A DNA stretch of 25,083 nt from Apostichopus parvimensis. Its lineage: Eukaryota > Echinodermata > Holothuroidea > Aspidochirotida > Stichopodidae. The translations under genes were made by a program, and so were the position numbers. The notes under the pieces were generated by a model that had not been told where the DNA came from, ran no database searches, and saw only the letters and a program-made list of their open reading frames with translations. Positions 1 to 8,584 of the stretch are shown piece after piece; positions within the stretch are counted from its first letter, which is position 1, and every line of letters starts with the position of its first letter. The stretch covers positions 202,779 to 227,861 of the forward strand of contig KN882836.1 of assembly GCA_000934455.1 (NCBI GenBank). The letters run 5' to 3'.

Positions 1-668
1 CACACGAGTTACATACGATATCCCCTTTACACTCGGCCAGGGTATGCCCAACCTGTAAACAGCGGCCACACCGCTTGTTCGGGCACAACCTGGCCTCATG
101 CCCTCCCAGCCCACACCTCCAACAAGTACGAGGCTGGCCCGGGTATGCAATGTGGGCCCTGTGCCCATTAGCCCACAAGGTAGAGGGGATATCGGACTTG
201 AGTTGTAATCTAACTCCTCTGGTCCCGGTCTTTACACCCTTACACGGTTACTTTCCCAAAACGCCCCAATGTCCGCACAACAATGTGTTCAGACATGTCC
301 AGAGGGAGATGGAGGACTGACACCCACACCGAACTGTCATACGGTGTGACCTTCAGTCCCTCGACTCCCTCCAACGCATGGACGCCTCGGACGCGGGCAG
401 CCTCCGAGGTAAAACGAACATCAAAACAATTCATACCCCGGAGAGGTTTACGCTGAAGCGCGTCAACCTCTCCAGGGACTTTTAAACCAACAGAACGCAA
501 AACGCAAAAGTGGAGAGCAGCCGCGTCCGCACTCCACGAGAACTGAACTGAAATGGGCAACTCAATAAGCGCGGAGCAAATGACACGCACGTCAAGAGTG
601 TTGTCCAGGCTGCGTCGTTCGCAATTCACCGGATCGGGAAGCTCAGGTGATACCTTGATAAGACCTAT
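1..668 (-). pseudogene. Tx1/L1-like LINE ORF1 (gag-like, zinc knuckle) remnant
   Basis: Read on the minus strand this is the nucleic-acid-binding ORF1 protein of a Tx1/L1-like LINE, which coats the element RNA. The N-terminal part (about 668 down to 243) is open. It contains the stretch VWVSVLHLPLDM...LGRFGKV, which resembles the RRM-like fold found just before the knuckles in this family. A stop at 242-240 is bypassed by a one-base frame change into GVKTGTRGVRLQLKSDIPS, then a PGQPRTC motif. Two CCHC knuckles follow: CWRCGLGGHEARLC (124-83) and CGRCLQVGHTLAEC (70-29), both C-x2-C-x4-H-x4-C. A third appears to start with CNSC at the window edge. The N-terminus is missing, as in a 5'-truncated copy, and the next LINE starts there. 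The frameshift marks it as dead. Family placement is from motif layout; the clade name is less certain than the ORF1 identity. Confidence 0.82.
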
Positions 669-817
669 GTGGAGCGCCTCGTCCACGCGTTTGTTTCGTC
701 TCGCCTAGACTCGTGTAATGTTTTGTTGTATGGGCTTCAGGATTTCGACATAGCAAAATTACATAGAGTGCAGAATTCGGCAGCTCGACTTGTAACCAGA
801 TGCGGAAAGCGAGAGCA
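660..817 (+). pseudogene. CR1-like LINE reverse transcriptase, C-terminal part, first half
   Basis: This translates in one frame as VERLVHAFVSSRLDSC, then NVLLYGLQDFDIAKL, then HRVQNSAARLVTRC, ending GKREH. It is the well-known region after the polymerase palm in CR1/L2/Rex-type LINEs (family pattern: lvhAFISSRLDYCNSLLYGLP...L.RVQNaAARLVT...H). No start codon is expected because the copy is 5'-truncated. The frame is intact until position 817, where a TA dinucleotide and a different kind of sequence begin. The expected continuation (FKIALLTLKSLHG) reappears at 7076, 6.2 kb downstream in the same orientation, so I treat 660-817 and 7062-7608 as one interrupted LINE. The left boundary with the Tx1-like ORF1 is approximate. 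Confidence 0.85.
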
Positions 818-834
818 TACACTGTTAATCTAAG

Positions 835-1051
835 TTAGTCAAATTGACTAAAATTAGTCCTGCACAGTGATTCGTACGCCTAATTAAAATTAGTCAAATG
901 ACTAACCACCAAAGATTAGTCGTATGACTAATATGCCAAACTAGTCAAGTGACTAATATATCTTAGTCATATGACCATTCAATTAGTCTGGTGACTTACA
1001 AAATTAGTCCTGCACAGCACTTGACCTGTTATTCATTAGTCATCGGACTCG
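835..1051. repeat. Cluster of subterminal palindromes TTAGTCAnnTGACTAA
   Basis: Copies, some degenerate, occur at 835-851, 890-905, 916-931, 941-956, 963-978, 983-998 and 1036-1051. Neighbours 3 to 6 are spaced 20-25 bp apart. Two non-palindromic half units share the longer direct repeat AAATTAGTCCTGCACAG at 852-868 and 1001-1017. A partial copy (TTAGTCAAATGACGAA) lies at 6944-6959 near the other end of the same block. I see no such clustering elsewhere in the window. The half site TGACTAA resembles a bZIP-type half site, but binding by the element's own transposase is the simpler reading. Confidence 0.8.
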
Positions 1052-1730
1052 TGTGCCATTCATCACGAAAATCCCCCCCCCCCCGCAATAGAGTTTACTC
1101 CCATTGATCACCCAATGCACATCCTTTTTTTTATTTCACTTTAGCGGATGTTTTGGCCTCCAGTTTGTGTGGAGATCTTTGTGTGCATAAAATCTGTAAG
1201 TTTCACTCATGTGTTAAATTGATAATGATCCAGGGTTCCTGGTGGCTGTTGCTAATAAAATCCCCCCTCCCTCCCAGAAATAAAAAACAAATTGGGCAAT
1301 CTTGTGGGGTAAATGAAGGAAATCCTATTGCAAGGTTGAATAGGTATGTTTGAATGAAAAATACAGAAATCATGGCTTTGTATTACCAGACTCATTTATT
1401 GCTATAACATATCTTGAAAAGCATACATGGAAAGCCTCAATAGCAGTGTTACAGGTAGAATAGGGTGATATTTCTCCCATGGTTCAATCATTAAAAAAAT
1501 TTTGTCAGATTAAGCCAATATTTTCAGAGAACTGTTTCAAGGGATGCAAATATTATAAACAAGTTGGTCCCAAATGGCTGTCCCAATCACCAAACTGTGT
1601 CAGAGGATTGAAAATACAATATATTGATATAAAAATTATACAGCAGTATGTCCACTCCTACAAAATGGACAAATAAATTGTACTAAGACCTGAAAAGTCA
1701 AAGGTCTATTAAAAACATGTCATGTCATGA

Positions 1731-1999
1731 CTCCCCTTGCTTGCAAATGTACTGCTACACAACAAGTGTGAAGTTGACCAGAAAATACTGGGTGATTTTC
1801 TGGATGAAGACAGTGGGATAAGCCAAGTTGAAAACATAGTATGATGCTATGTATGCTGACAGAGCTGAAATCAAGCAACTGCAAGAGCCATCTTCTGCCC
1901 CATCAAATATTGTAAAGTGGGTTTATTCTGCACAAGTGGGACCATTTCCCTTGTTGTACAGGGCTAAATATTTAAATCTTAATAGAATTACATTTTAAG
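1731..1999 (+). pseudogene. Decayed coding-like module, copy 1 (unidentified)
   Basis: An open stretch from 1731 reads LPLLANVLLHNKCEVDQK, then ILGDFLDEDSGISQVENIV, and stops at 1842. One frame over, an open stretch from 1840 reads YDAMYADRAEIKQLQEP, then SSAPSNIVKWVYSAQVG and PFPLLYRAKY. I do not recognise the protein. The case for past coding is that a second, diverged copy lies at 2162-2354 and keeps the same peptide pattern. There is no clear splice site at either edge. It lies inside the putative 6.24-kb transposon and may be a fragment of its gene or of a captured gene. A DNA repeat with chance open frames is the alternative. Confidence 0.4.
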
Positions 2000-2161
2000 T
2001 ATGAACTAGTTTAAAAGTATGATAATTTCGTTTTAACAGCAGACAAACGACAACGGTCAGGAGGTCTATTCTTGTTTTTACTACTAGAGGTTTTGATTAA
2101 CCCTCTCCAACACACTTAAAATGGAACGGTCTACCTTTAAATTGTCATTAACGTTTAACAT

Positions 2162-2354
2162 GATTTTCGGAATGAATACCATGGTCTTCTTGCAAACAGT
2201 GGGGTAAGCTAAGTTTAAAACGTAAAATGATGCAATTTATGAAGACAAAGCCGAAATGAACCGACTGCAAGATCCAACTTCTTCCCCATCAACAACTATT
2301 GTAAAGCAGGTTGATTCTTTATAAGTGGCACCATTTCCCCTGATGTAGAGGGCT
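2162..2354 (+). pseudogene. Decayed coding-like module, copy 2 (unidentified)
   Basis: Starting at GATTTTCGGAATGAA (compare GATTTTCTGGATGAA at 1795), and more clearly from CAGTGGGGTAAGC at 2198, this repeats copy 1 in the same orientation about 390 bp downstream. The shared frame reads YDAIYEDKAEMNRLQDP, then TSSPSTTIVKQVDSL and a stop, then VAPFPLM. Compare YDAMYADRAEIKQLQEP in copy 1. Substitutions fall at all codon positions, so the copies are old. An extra stretch after 2176 interrupts the match. Function unknown. Confidence 0.4.
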
Positions 2355-2359
2355 TGGGG

Positions 2360-3755
2360 GTCTTCATTCTATAAGCAAGAAAATACACCATAATATTTTA
2401 CATGATATGGTATGGTACAGGAGATTATAGGTATCAATGTGGCTTTTAGTCACCCTACTTGAACCTGAAATAATTTGGCTTTCTACACCACTTTTTTAAA
2501 TTCCCATTGAAGTGTGATTTTAAGCAAATGGATGTTGTCTAGCTGCATGCAGTTTCACGACAAGTGAAATGAATCCCAACCAATGAAGCTGCATTTAAAT
2601 TTGGAAAATTGGTTTTCTCTGTTGAAAATTAGTTCTAGCACTAACCCTGGACAATTCAAAAGTAACAATAAAATCACAAAACAATCTGCCAACACGATAC
2701 ACTTCACACATGTATTCATAAGAAATTCATAATGCTAATGTGCTTAGATTATGAACAGTTTTACAGGTCATAATTTTTGCACAGCTGTTCCTTATGCGTC
2801 AAAGGTATGGTCACATGGCCTACATTTTCGGAGACCAACTCTTCACCTTCAGTTAGTGCCAACTGTTGTTTCCAAATACCATAAAAAATATTTGCTTTCA
2901 AGAAGAAATTCAAACTGGCTATTAATTATGGTTTAACACCCATGACATTACTTCTCATGAGATTTACAAGCTTTTTGTAGGATGTTTATACCAACACCAC
3001 CATGCTAAGTTTAAATGAAATTCACCATATATACCACTAACAAAACCATTTGGGGCCATCTACAGATCATAAAGGCATCCACATATATTCTTTTGGTAAA
3101 AGAATGTACAAACAGGGACGCCTACATGTGAAAAGGACAGGGGACAAATCCCCACGAAAGGTGCACTTTGTGTTGAAAAAGGGCACACAATGGCGAATAT
3201 AACCTCATACCTTTCCCCAGCACCCCACCCCAATGAATGGCGGACTTTACATGGCCGGGAGAAGTTTCCCCACACTACATGCCCTTGATCCTCGAGACTT
3301 GTTGTACAAAATTTCCATTTTTTGGTACTTCACCTTTTTTTTGGCTTTCGAGGTTACATGAGGATTTCAAGCAAACTTTGTTGGATTTTATGCCAATTTT
3401 GTGTAATTTTCATTCATATTTTGTCAAAAACCTGCCATTGTTCCCAAGTGAAATATATATCCAACACTGTAAAGGGGAACTTTTTCCCCTTTGTCCCGAC
3501 TGCCCTTGTGTGGTGTAGGGCAGTATTCAATATTCCCCATACAAAAGTGTCATTTTCTGAAAGAAGATTAACTCTTTCGAATGATACCAACACCATCCCT
3601 TTAACGTAGCGAAATGGGTAAAGTCTTGTTTTAATTTTTTGAAAAGTGCACTTACAAATCAATTGTGACAAGATCCCATGGAAGGGTTAATGTTTAAGTC
3701 TGGGGTTTACACCTCCTTTAAGCACACATGTAATACAGCAAATGATATATGTCCT
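2360..3755. other. AT-rich sequence with no supported gene
   Basis: There are several short open frames on both strands (for example 3237-3518 plus and 3414-3671 minus). None shows a domain, consistent splice signals or duplication. The minus strand at about 3620-3480 starts with a TTAAAGGGATGGTGTTGG-like sequence, reminiscent of dispersed TTAAAGG repeats also seen near 13853 and 14023. I see nothing else in it. Confidence 0.5.
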
Positions 3756-3758
3756 TAC

Positions 3759-3844
3759 ACTTTCATCAGCAAATATCAGGAAGCTTTTTATTTTCTCCTT
3801 CAACAGCAATGGAATACCAAGCACAGCAGCTACAGCAGTGGCAT
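3759..3844 (-). CDS. Candidate internal exon, unidentified gene
   Basis: On the minus strand this has an acceptor (TTTGTCAACAG) directly before 3844 and a donor (GTAAGG) directly after 3759. In phase 1 it encodes ATAVAAVLGIPLLLKEK, then IKSFLIFADES, ending in phase 0. A second frame is also open for most of the segment, so the reading is not unique. The nearest upstream exon candidate (4528-4700) ends in phase 0, which does not match the phase 1 entry here. They are therefore either not adjacent exons or one of them is misread. No family recognised. Confidence 0.3.
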
Positions 3845-4527
3845 CTGTTGACAAAATAAAAGAGAAATATAATTAGATGTCTACAATGACAATGATCCCC
3901 ACATAAAGTCGGTTACTACTCTTATACATTGAAGTTTGCCCCCTGGAAGAGAAACCTGGATAAACCACTGGTATAGACAATACAGAAATAAAACGACAGT
4001 ATTTGCTGAATGTCATTGATCAATTATTTAGGATCCACTATTTGATGCTTGCTTTCGTGCTGATGAACCCCATCTGAGTGAAACTGCATGGTACTGTTGA
4101 AAACAAGCACTAGTTGTACTGACCAAAATGGCACCCGATAATACAGTGTTTTCAAAGAAATACTTGGGTTCCCAAAAAAGATAAATAAGCAACATACTTC
4201 CGTTACTTTGTCTTTAGAACTATGTGATATAGGCTATGTGTAATACATGCTATCACCAGTTACACTATTTCATAAGTATCGCCACTGATGGTACTTCGGT
4301 CCTTTCATATTTGTGGTATCGTACCTTGCTTGAACTGGTAATAACAAATATTTTTTTCAAATACTGGTATACCGTGCAACATTACATCTGAGGTTAAGTC
4401 CCTCCTCTAATTCAATGTTACCTGAATCTTTAAACCATTCCCAACTTGGGCTCTATTAAATCAAACAGATAAATCATTCAACACTTCCTCACTGAATATT
4501 AATCAATAACCAAATAATGGAATGTAC

Positions 4528-4700
4528 CTTTCTTACTCTGCTCATCTCATTGCCCTTGCATCCATCAACTGCCCAGGAAAAGACCTCATCCGTTCTCTTC
4601 ATCGACTGGCACACCTTAAGTACAGATTTGCCATACTTCACAAGACCTTCCTGCAACAAATCCTGGATGCCCTCCACATTTGACCGAATTCTTTGCATAC
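4528..4700 (-). CDS. Candidate internal exon, unidentified gene
   Basis: The minus strand reads from an acceptor (ATTTTCAACAG, AG at 4702-4701) through an open frame: GMQRIRSNVEGIQDLL, QEGLVKYGKSVLKVCQS, MKRTDEVFSWAVDGCKG, NEMSR. Two donors are possible: GTAAGA after 4537 or GTACAT after 4528, both in phase 0. The peptide is amphipathic and helix-like with a coding-type composition (charged and hydrophobic residues mixed, one Trp), unlike the low-complexity frames around it. I do not recognise it. It lies in the putative 6.24-kb transposon, on the same strand as the possible first exon at 6815, so it may belong to that element's gene or to a captured host gene. Confidence 0.42.
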
Positions 4701-4873
4701 CTGTTGAAAATAAATATACAGAAATATCAATTTCAGGGTTTGACAAATAAACCTACTTCCACACCAGTCACTGATATTTACATTAATGGTTGTGAGGGAA
4801 AAAATCAAGTTGAATGTAAAGGTTACTTCTAGTGGGTGTAAGTGCAGGAGCAGCTAAAATTTCAATATTTCTG

Positions 4874-4975
4874 GGGTGTCACAGGCTGAGTGCCAAATTG
4901 CCAAATGCTGTTCAGTCATGAAGGCAGAAACAGTCATTACTGTGGCATGATTTGGCACTGAACATGATGACACCC
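4874..4975. repeat. Short hairpin (MITE-like) of about 100 bp
   Basis: The left arm (from GGGTGTCACAGGCTGAG to GTGCCAAAT, about 4874-4898) pairs with the right arm, whose reverse complement reads GGGTGTCATCATGTTCAGTG then CCAAAT (4950-4975), with a few mismatches and one gap. The loop is about 50 bp. This could be a tiny non-autonomous element or a chance foldback. No target duplication is evident. Confidence 0.4.
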
Positions 4976-4979
4976 AACA

Positions 4980-6790
4980 GCATTCTGAAAACTCGCTAAC
5001 AAATTCAAATTTATCAGCAAGTTTTTAGGAATTCTTCACTCTTGACATCACTGGAGGAACGACCTACCGTTGACTGTAGTGCACTTGATTTTTCAAATGC
5101 GTTAATGGGATTGATGAACTGGTTTATTGAATTTCACTCGAAACTGTTTAAATCTGGCATTTTTTAATGAAAAAATAACCCAATCTTATCTTCCTCAAAA
5201 CATTTAAACAATTGCCTTATACACTAAAATCCGCCACTACCAAATGTCCGAGATTCAATACTATATATAATTCTTGCAAATCTTCCACGTTATCAAACCT
5301 AATAAATAAAATGTCTTAGTCACTTATCAATGATCGTGACAATCGGCTACTCGAAAGTCCGATAAAAACAGCACATAAGTATAGCCTTTACCTGCGCCTG
5401 TACATTGTTAGCCTTGTTCAACGAGTGCTACGCAACTACAATTGAAAATGTGAATAAGCCATTTGCATTAAAAATATGCCCCCAAGAACTTCGGAAAACC
5501 CATGTTCACATACCAAACGTCAAGCAAGACAATTAAGCTACGACACACATATATGCTAACTAAAAAGACCATTGACCGTAACGTTAATATCTGCATAACA
5601 GTAGTACAGCCCTCTAAACCACGGATAATTTAAGTGCCAGCCTACTGCGTCACAGGTTCAGCGAATAAACATATGGTTAGGCTTGATTTCCCCATTGACT
5701 TAGTGTGTTGTTAGGCTGCATGTGGTTAGAGATATAAGTGACTATTCGGTGAAAATTTTATGCAAGCTTATTTGCGAAACAGTTTCAGTTCATTTCTTCA
5801 CATCGTATTGTATTGTATGAAGCAGATGACCTTCAAGCTGCTGTATAGCTCAGCCCCGGTATGATCATGACGCGTGTACTGGACAAACCTTTCCAGAAAC
5901 GTAATTGTAATACACCCTTCCGAGAAAACATGACCAATTGCTGCACACCCCCAATCCAGTGATACATGATATTCAAAAGGGATGTCTACGATCTAGCTGG
6001 CTAAAAAAAAGTACAGATTCGCTGGAGTGCGAAAATTGCCCTACAATCAACCGATTTTTTTCCCACCTAGCTAGGGAGTTTAGGTATTGTTCTTCACAAG
6101 TAGGATTACGCTTTAAGCCTTCCTGTATGTTAGGCTCTGGTTCACGCTAATGTGCACGTGTACAAGAAGTTAGATGGTGATTTGGTTTCAGTTTCTTTAG
6201 ATTTTTAAATCTTAAACACTCAGGAAAGTTGTCCTTGCAAAACATGATTCTTGTACAATTTCAAATAAAACACGATTAAGGACGGAAATATGTATGTAAG
6301 TACTACTTTTATTCACAAATAGTTACGTTTAAAAAAAGTTTTTAATGTGAAATTTGTGCCGGTTGGAAGCAGTGTTTTTCATCCGGAGTGGTGGGCGGAA
6401 ATCCTCCGTGCTGGTCGGGCCCGCCCAGTGCCGACCACCGTAGCTATAACGCTGTTCACCGTTACTTTCAGTCTGACAATTTCATCGATTTGAACAGTAA
6501 ATAAGCTAAGCCCTACTCAGGCTAATATTTTATGGTTTTGGTCTGAGAATGAACTTTACAAAAAATAAATAAAGATACATTTTTGTGCACATTATAGCCT
6601 AATCAATCACGTTAGGCCTATGAGTATGAGATATCATGCACATGGCATAACGTTAGGCTAAAACAACGAACAATGCTAAGCAGAAATAAAAACTGGTAAT
6701 TTACTTGTCATAAATTTTAACTATCTATTGTAAAAATACTAAATAAAGAATAACTTGCAATTAAATCACAGTTCAGTAAAGTAATAAGAT
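4980..6790. other. Mostly non-coding; presumed intron of the element's gene
   Basis: This lies between the possible first exon (6815-6799, minus) and the exon-like segment at 4700. Two further short segments are bounded by AG and GT on the minus strand: 5118-5068 (51 nt, donor GTAGGT) and 5435-5392 (44 nt, donor GTAAAG). Neither gives a reading frame that joins the flanking candidates. A GC-rich patch at 6375-6440 contains a small hairpin (TGGTCGG...CCGACCA). Confidence 0.4.
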
Positions 6791-6798
6791 ACACCCAC

Positions 6799-6815
6799 CT
6801 TGCGATTGAAGACAT
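6799..6815 (-). CDS. Possible first coding exon, minus-strand gene of the 6.24-kb element
   Basis: An ATG at 6815-6813 (context GAGAAAATGT, purine at -3) opens MSSIA and runs into a donor, AAG|GTGGGT, after 6799 in phase 2. It sits about 245 bp inside the right end of the element and points inward, the usual place for the start of a transposon gene. A promoter-like patch lies just upstream at 6850-6930. The exon is only 17 nt, so the call depends entirely on context. I could not join it to a following exon in phase. Confidence 0.25.
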
Positions 6816-6849
6816 TTTCTCGGCTACAGATTTCTTACTGTAATATAAA

Positions 6850-6930
6850 ATATGGCGTCGGAATCATCAAGAGCTAGATGCCTGGCGCCTGCAGAGTGCG
6901 CGCGCGCGGCTACGTATATCTGACGTCATT
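6850..6930 (-). promoter_or_regulatory. CpG-rich promoter-like patch with a consensus CRE
   Basis: A perfect palindromic TGACGTCA lies at 6921-6928, next to a run of alternating CG (about 6899-6908) in an otherwise AT-rich block. On the minus strand the patch precedes the ATG at 6815. On the plus strand an ATG (ATGGCGTCGG, 6852) also lies here but its frame closes after about 18 codons. Promoter activity is inferred. Confidence 0.35.
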
Positions 6931-7061
6931 TGTGAATTCTAAATTAGTCAAATGACGAAGTCGTTTTAGTACCGGTGCTGGAATATCGCCTATACCTAAT
7001 TAAGTTTTTGCTATAAGTAATAATAAATTTGGAAAAAAAATTTGTGGAAATTTACAGTGTA

Positions 7062-7608
7062 TGAAACCTATTTGGTTCAAGATCGCTTTGCTTACTTTGA
7101 AGTCACTACATGGTTAGCTCCCTTTTATATAAGCGAACTCATTGAAAAACACTAGCCACGGTGAGCTGAAAGATCCGCTTCAGAGGTGCTTTTATGCCGA
7201 CCGAAGATCACCAAAACCAGTTTTTACGGTAACAGGGCGTCTGCGAACTCGTCTCCAATGGTGTGGAACAGCTTGCCGTCTTATATAGGTGCAATAACTA
7301 ACGTGAATACTTTCAAGAAAAACCTGAAAACTCATGTTTAGTTTATGTTGATAATAATTTTCCTTCTTTTAGCCTGTTGTACTAGTTCTTATCCTGTTTT
7401 ATTGTGTATTGTGTATTAACTTTGTTGGGGCGTTTCCGGTTTTTGAGTGATTCCCGCTATTTTTTCACTGTTTTAAGGTTTACCATTTTATTCTTTCGTT
7501 TAATTGATTTCTTGCTTTTTATTAGATTTATATTAGGCTTAGATTATATGTATAGCGCCTTTAGTTTGTTTTACATTTGAAGGCGCTTTATATTATTATT
7601 AATACATC
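7062..7608 (+). pseudogene. CR1-like LINE, C-terminus and 3' UTR, second half
   Basis: This continues the LINE interrupted at 817. The frame reads FKIALLTLKSLHG, then after a stop and frame change APFYISELIEKH. Further on come KTSFYGNRASANSSPM, VWNSLPSYIGAITNVN and TFKKNLKTHV, with the stop at about 7339. The family pattern here is YG.RaF...AP.LWNSLP...R....FKK.LKTHLF. The 3' UTR ends with GTATAGCGCCTTTAG...GAAGGCGCTTTATATTATTATTA (about 7549-7600), the hairpin plus short repeat tail typical of CR1/L2-like LINEs. Compared with the family, about a dozen residues (the HWLPV region) are missing at the junction with the first half. That may be an older deletion or part of the insertion event. Confidence 0.85.
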
Positions 7609-7613
7609 CAGCA

Positions 7614-7930
7614 ACATTTAAAAATGATGATTGCGAAATTAGCAATGATAATGACATCGCTAGCAACTTTAACAAATACTTTGTAAATCTTGGTTATAAT
7701 CTCGCTAGTAAGATTAATATTAAACTACAAGCGGAACATTTTTTACATAATAATTTAGCAGATGCGTTCAACAATATAGTATTGGTAAGAATAATACCTG
7801 TGTAGGCGTATTTCCTGACCTTTCCAAAGCTTTTCACATCATCGATCACAAAATACTACTAACTAAATGATCTTTTTATGGTATCAGAGGAACAAGCCTA
7901 AATTGGCTATGTAACACGCTAAGTCTCACG
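7614..7930 (+). pseudogene. Second CR1/jockey-like LINE RT fragment with internal deletion
   Basis: The first part reads NDNDIASNFNKYFVNLGYN then LASKI, the segment between endonuclease and RT in CR1/jockey LINEs. At about 7790 it jumps to NNTCVGVFPDLSKAFHIID then HKILL, RT motif A (family FLDLSKAFDTIDH). The first catalytic Asp is kept as FPDLSKAF. A stop interrupts before SFYGIRGTSLNWL. The finger region between the two parts is deleted. It directly abuts the 3' tail of the previous LINE and is clearly non-functional. Confidence 0.8.
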
Positions 7931-8154
7931 TAAGTTCTTAGTAGGATGGGCGGTGAAATATGATTCAAGGAAGAAGGGACAACGTAAGCAAAACGAGAGT
8001 CAAACACAAAGAATTACAATCGACACAGTATATTCTAAAGATTAAAGTATTTACAGATCGGAAAAATTACATATGAGATCAAATTCAAAATAATACTGTA
8101 AGTCGGAACTCCTATTCTTTATACGGTAGCTGGTCGTCGTAAGTACAACTCTCT

Positions 8155-8412
8155 TATGGAAGCATAGGCCCGTCAGAAACACGGAATTACGACATGTCGC
8201 AACTAGATTTACAACATGACGTAAATAATTATGACACGGCCCTATTAGAATTACTACACGGCCTTAGCAATTACAACACGACGCAATATGTTTTACGACA
8301 TGTTGTTAATTCTTGTTGAAGGGAAATTTTATTTAGAGTCGTGTTGTAAATCCATGTCCTAAATATTTACAACGCGTTGTTATTATTTACGTCGTGTTGT
8401 AATTCTCCTTAC
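8155..8412. repeat. Array with 42-bp period (22+20), followed by an inverted part
   Basis: Units beginning TTAC/TTAT followed by RACAYG start at 8187, 8209, 8229, 8251, 8271 and 8293. Spacings are 22, 20, 22, 20 and 22, so the true period is 42 bp with two half units. From about 8336 the same motif appears in reverse orientation (GTCGTGTTGTAA, twice) with less regular spacing, so the whole can fold back. Bases 8155-8279 recur inverted at 17844-17968. The plus frame is open across the array with a 14-residue repeat (NYDMSQLDLQHDVN, NYDTALLELLHGLS, NYNTTQYVLRHVVN) and stops at about 8320. I regard this as a DNA repeat first, coding remnant second. Confidence 0.75.
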
Positions 8413-8551
8413 AAACCTTGCAGGCAAATGCACGTACGTACATGTGGTACCGGGTCGTCCCACCCCTGAATTGTTTTTTTGCCATCCAACACGTTATTTC
8501 TAGGCCTAGGCCCTGTACAGGTGTATATGTATTAAGCCAGGGAGCCCTAGG

Positions 8552-8584
8552 CTAGGTCCTTGAAACGTGTACACAAAATTTCCC
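8552..8584 (+). repeat. Extra copy of the foldback arm end
   Basis: CTAGGTCCTTGAAACGTG and the following ACACAAAATTTCCC match the outer part of the right arm of the foldback at 9205-9237 with two substitutions. It is a partial second copy of the same family about 650 bp away. The stretch around it (8420-9030) shows no gene but is rich in the palindromic GGCCTAGGCC type common in this window. Confidence 0.6.

Larger units (their letters stand above)
820..7059. mobile_element. Putative 6.24-kb DNA transposon (CACTA/CMC-like) inside a CR1-like LINE
   Basis: The block is flanked by TA at 818-819 and 7060-7061. Its ends are inverted: left CACTGTTAATCT, right (reverse complement) CACTGTAAATTT, 10 of 12 matching. 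Removing the block plus one TA rejoins the LINE in frame (..REH + MKPIWFKIALL..), which is strong evidence of an insertion. Degenerate palindromes of the form TTAGTCAnnTGACTAA cluster at 835-1051, with a partial one at 6944-6959, like the subterminal transposase-binding repeats of CACTA and other cut-and-paste elements. From family knowledge, CACTG/CACTA ends with a short TSD suggest the CMC superfamily. No transposase domain was recognised, so that assignment is an inference. It could instead be a Tc1/mariner-related element, or a composite that also holds host sequence. Confidence 0.62.

Noticed and set aside
75..320. Plus-strand open frame of 81 codons
   Set aside because: It is the antisense of the zinc-knuckle region of the LINE ORF1 on the minus strand; the minus reading has clear motifs and this one has none.
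1073..1084. Run of 12 C, and a matching G run near 14698
   Set aside because: Simple low-complexity tracts; no further structure.
5068..5118. 51-nt exon candidate on the minus strand (FINPINAFEKSSALQST)
   Set aside because: The acceptor lacks a pyrimidine tract and the phases do not join the neighbouring candidates.
5392..5435. 44-nt exon candidate on the minus strand
   Set aside because: Splice sites look acceptable but a stop appears in the frame required by the possible first exon.
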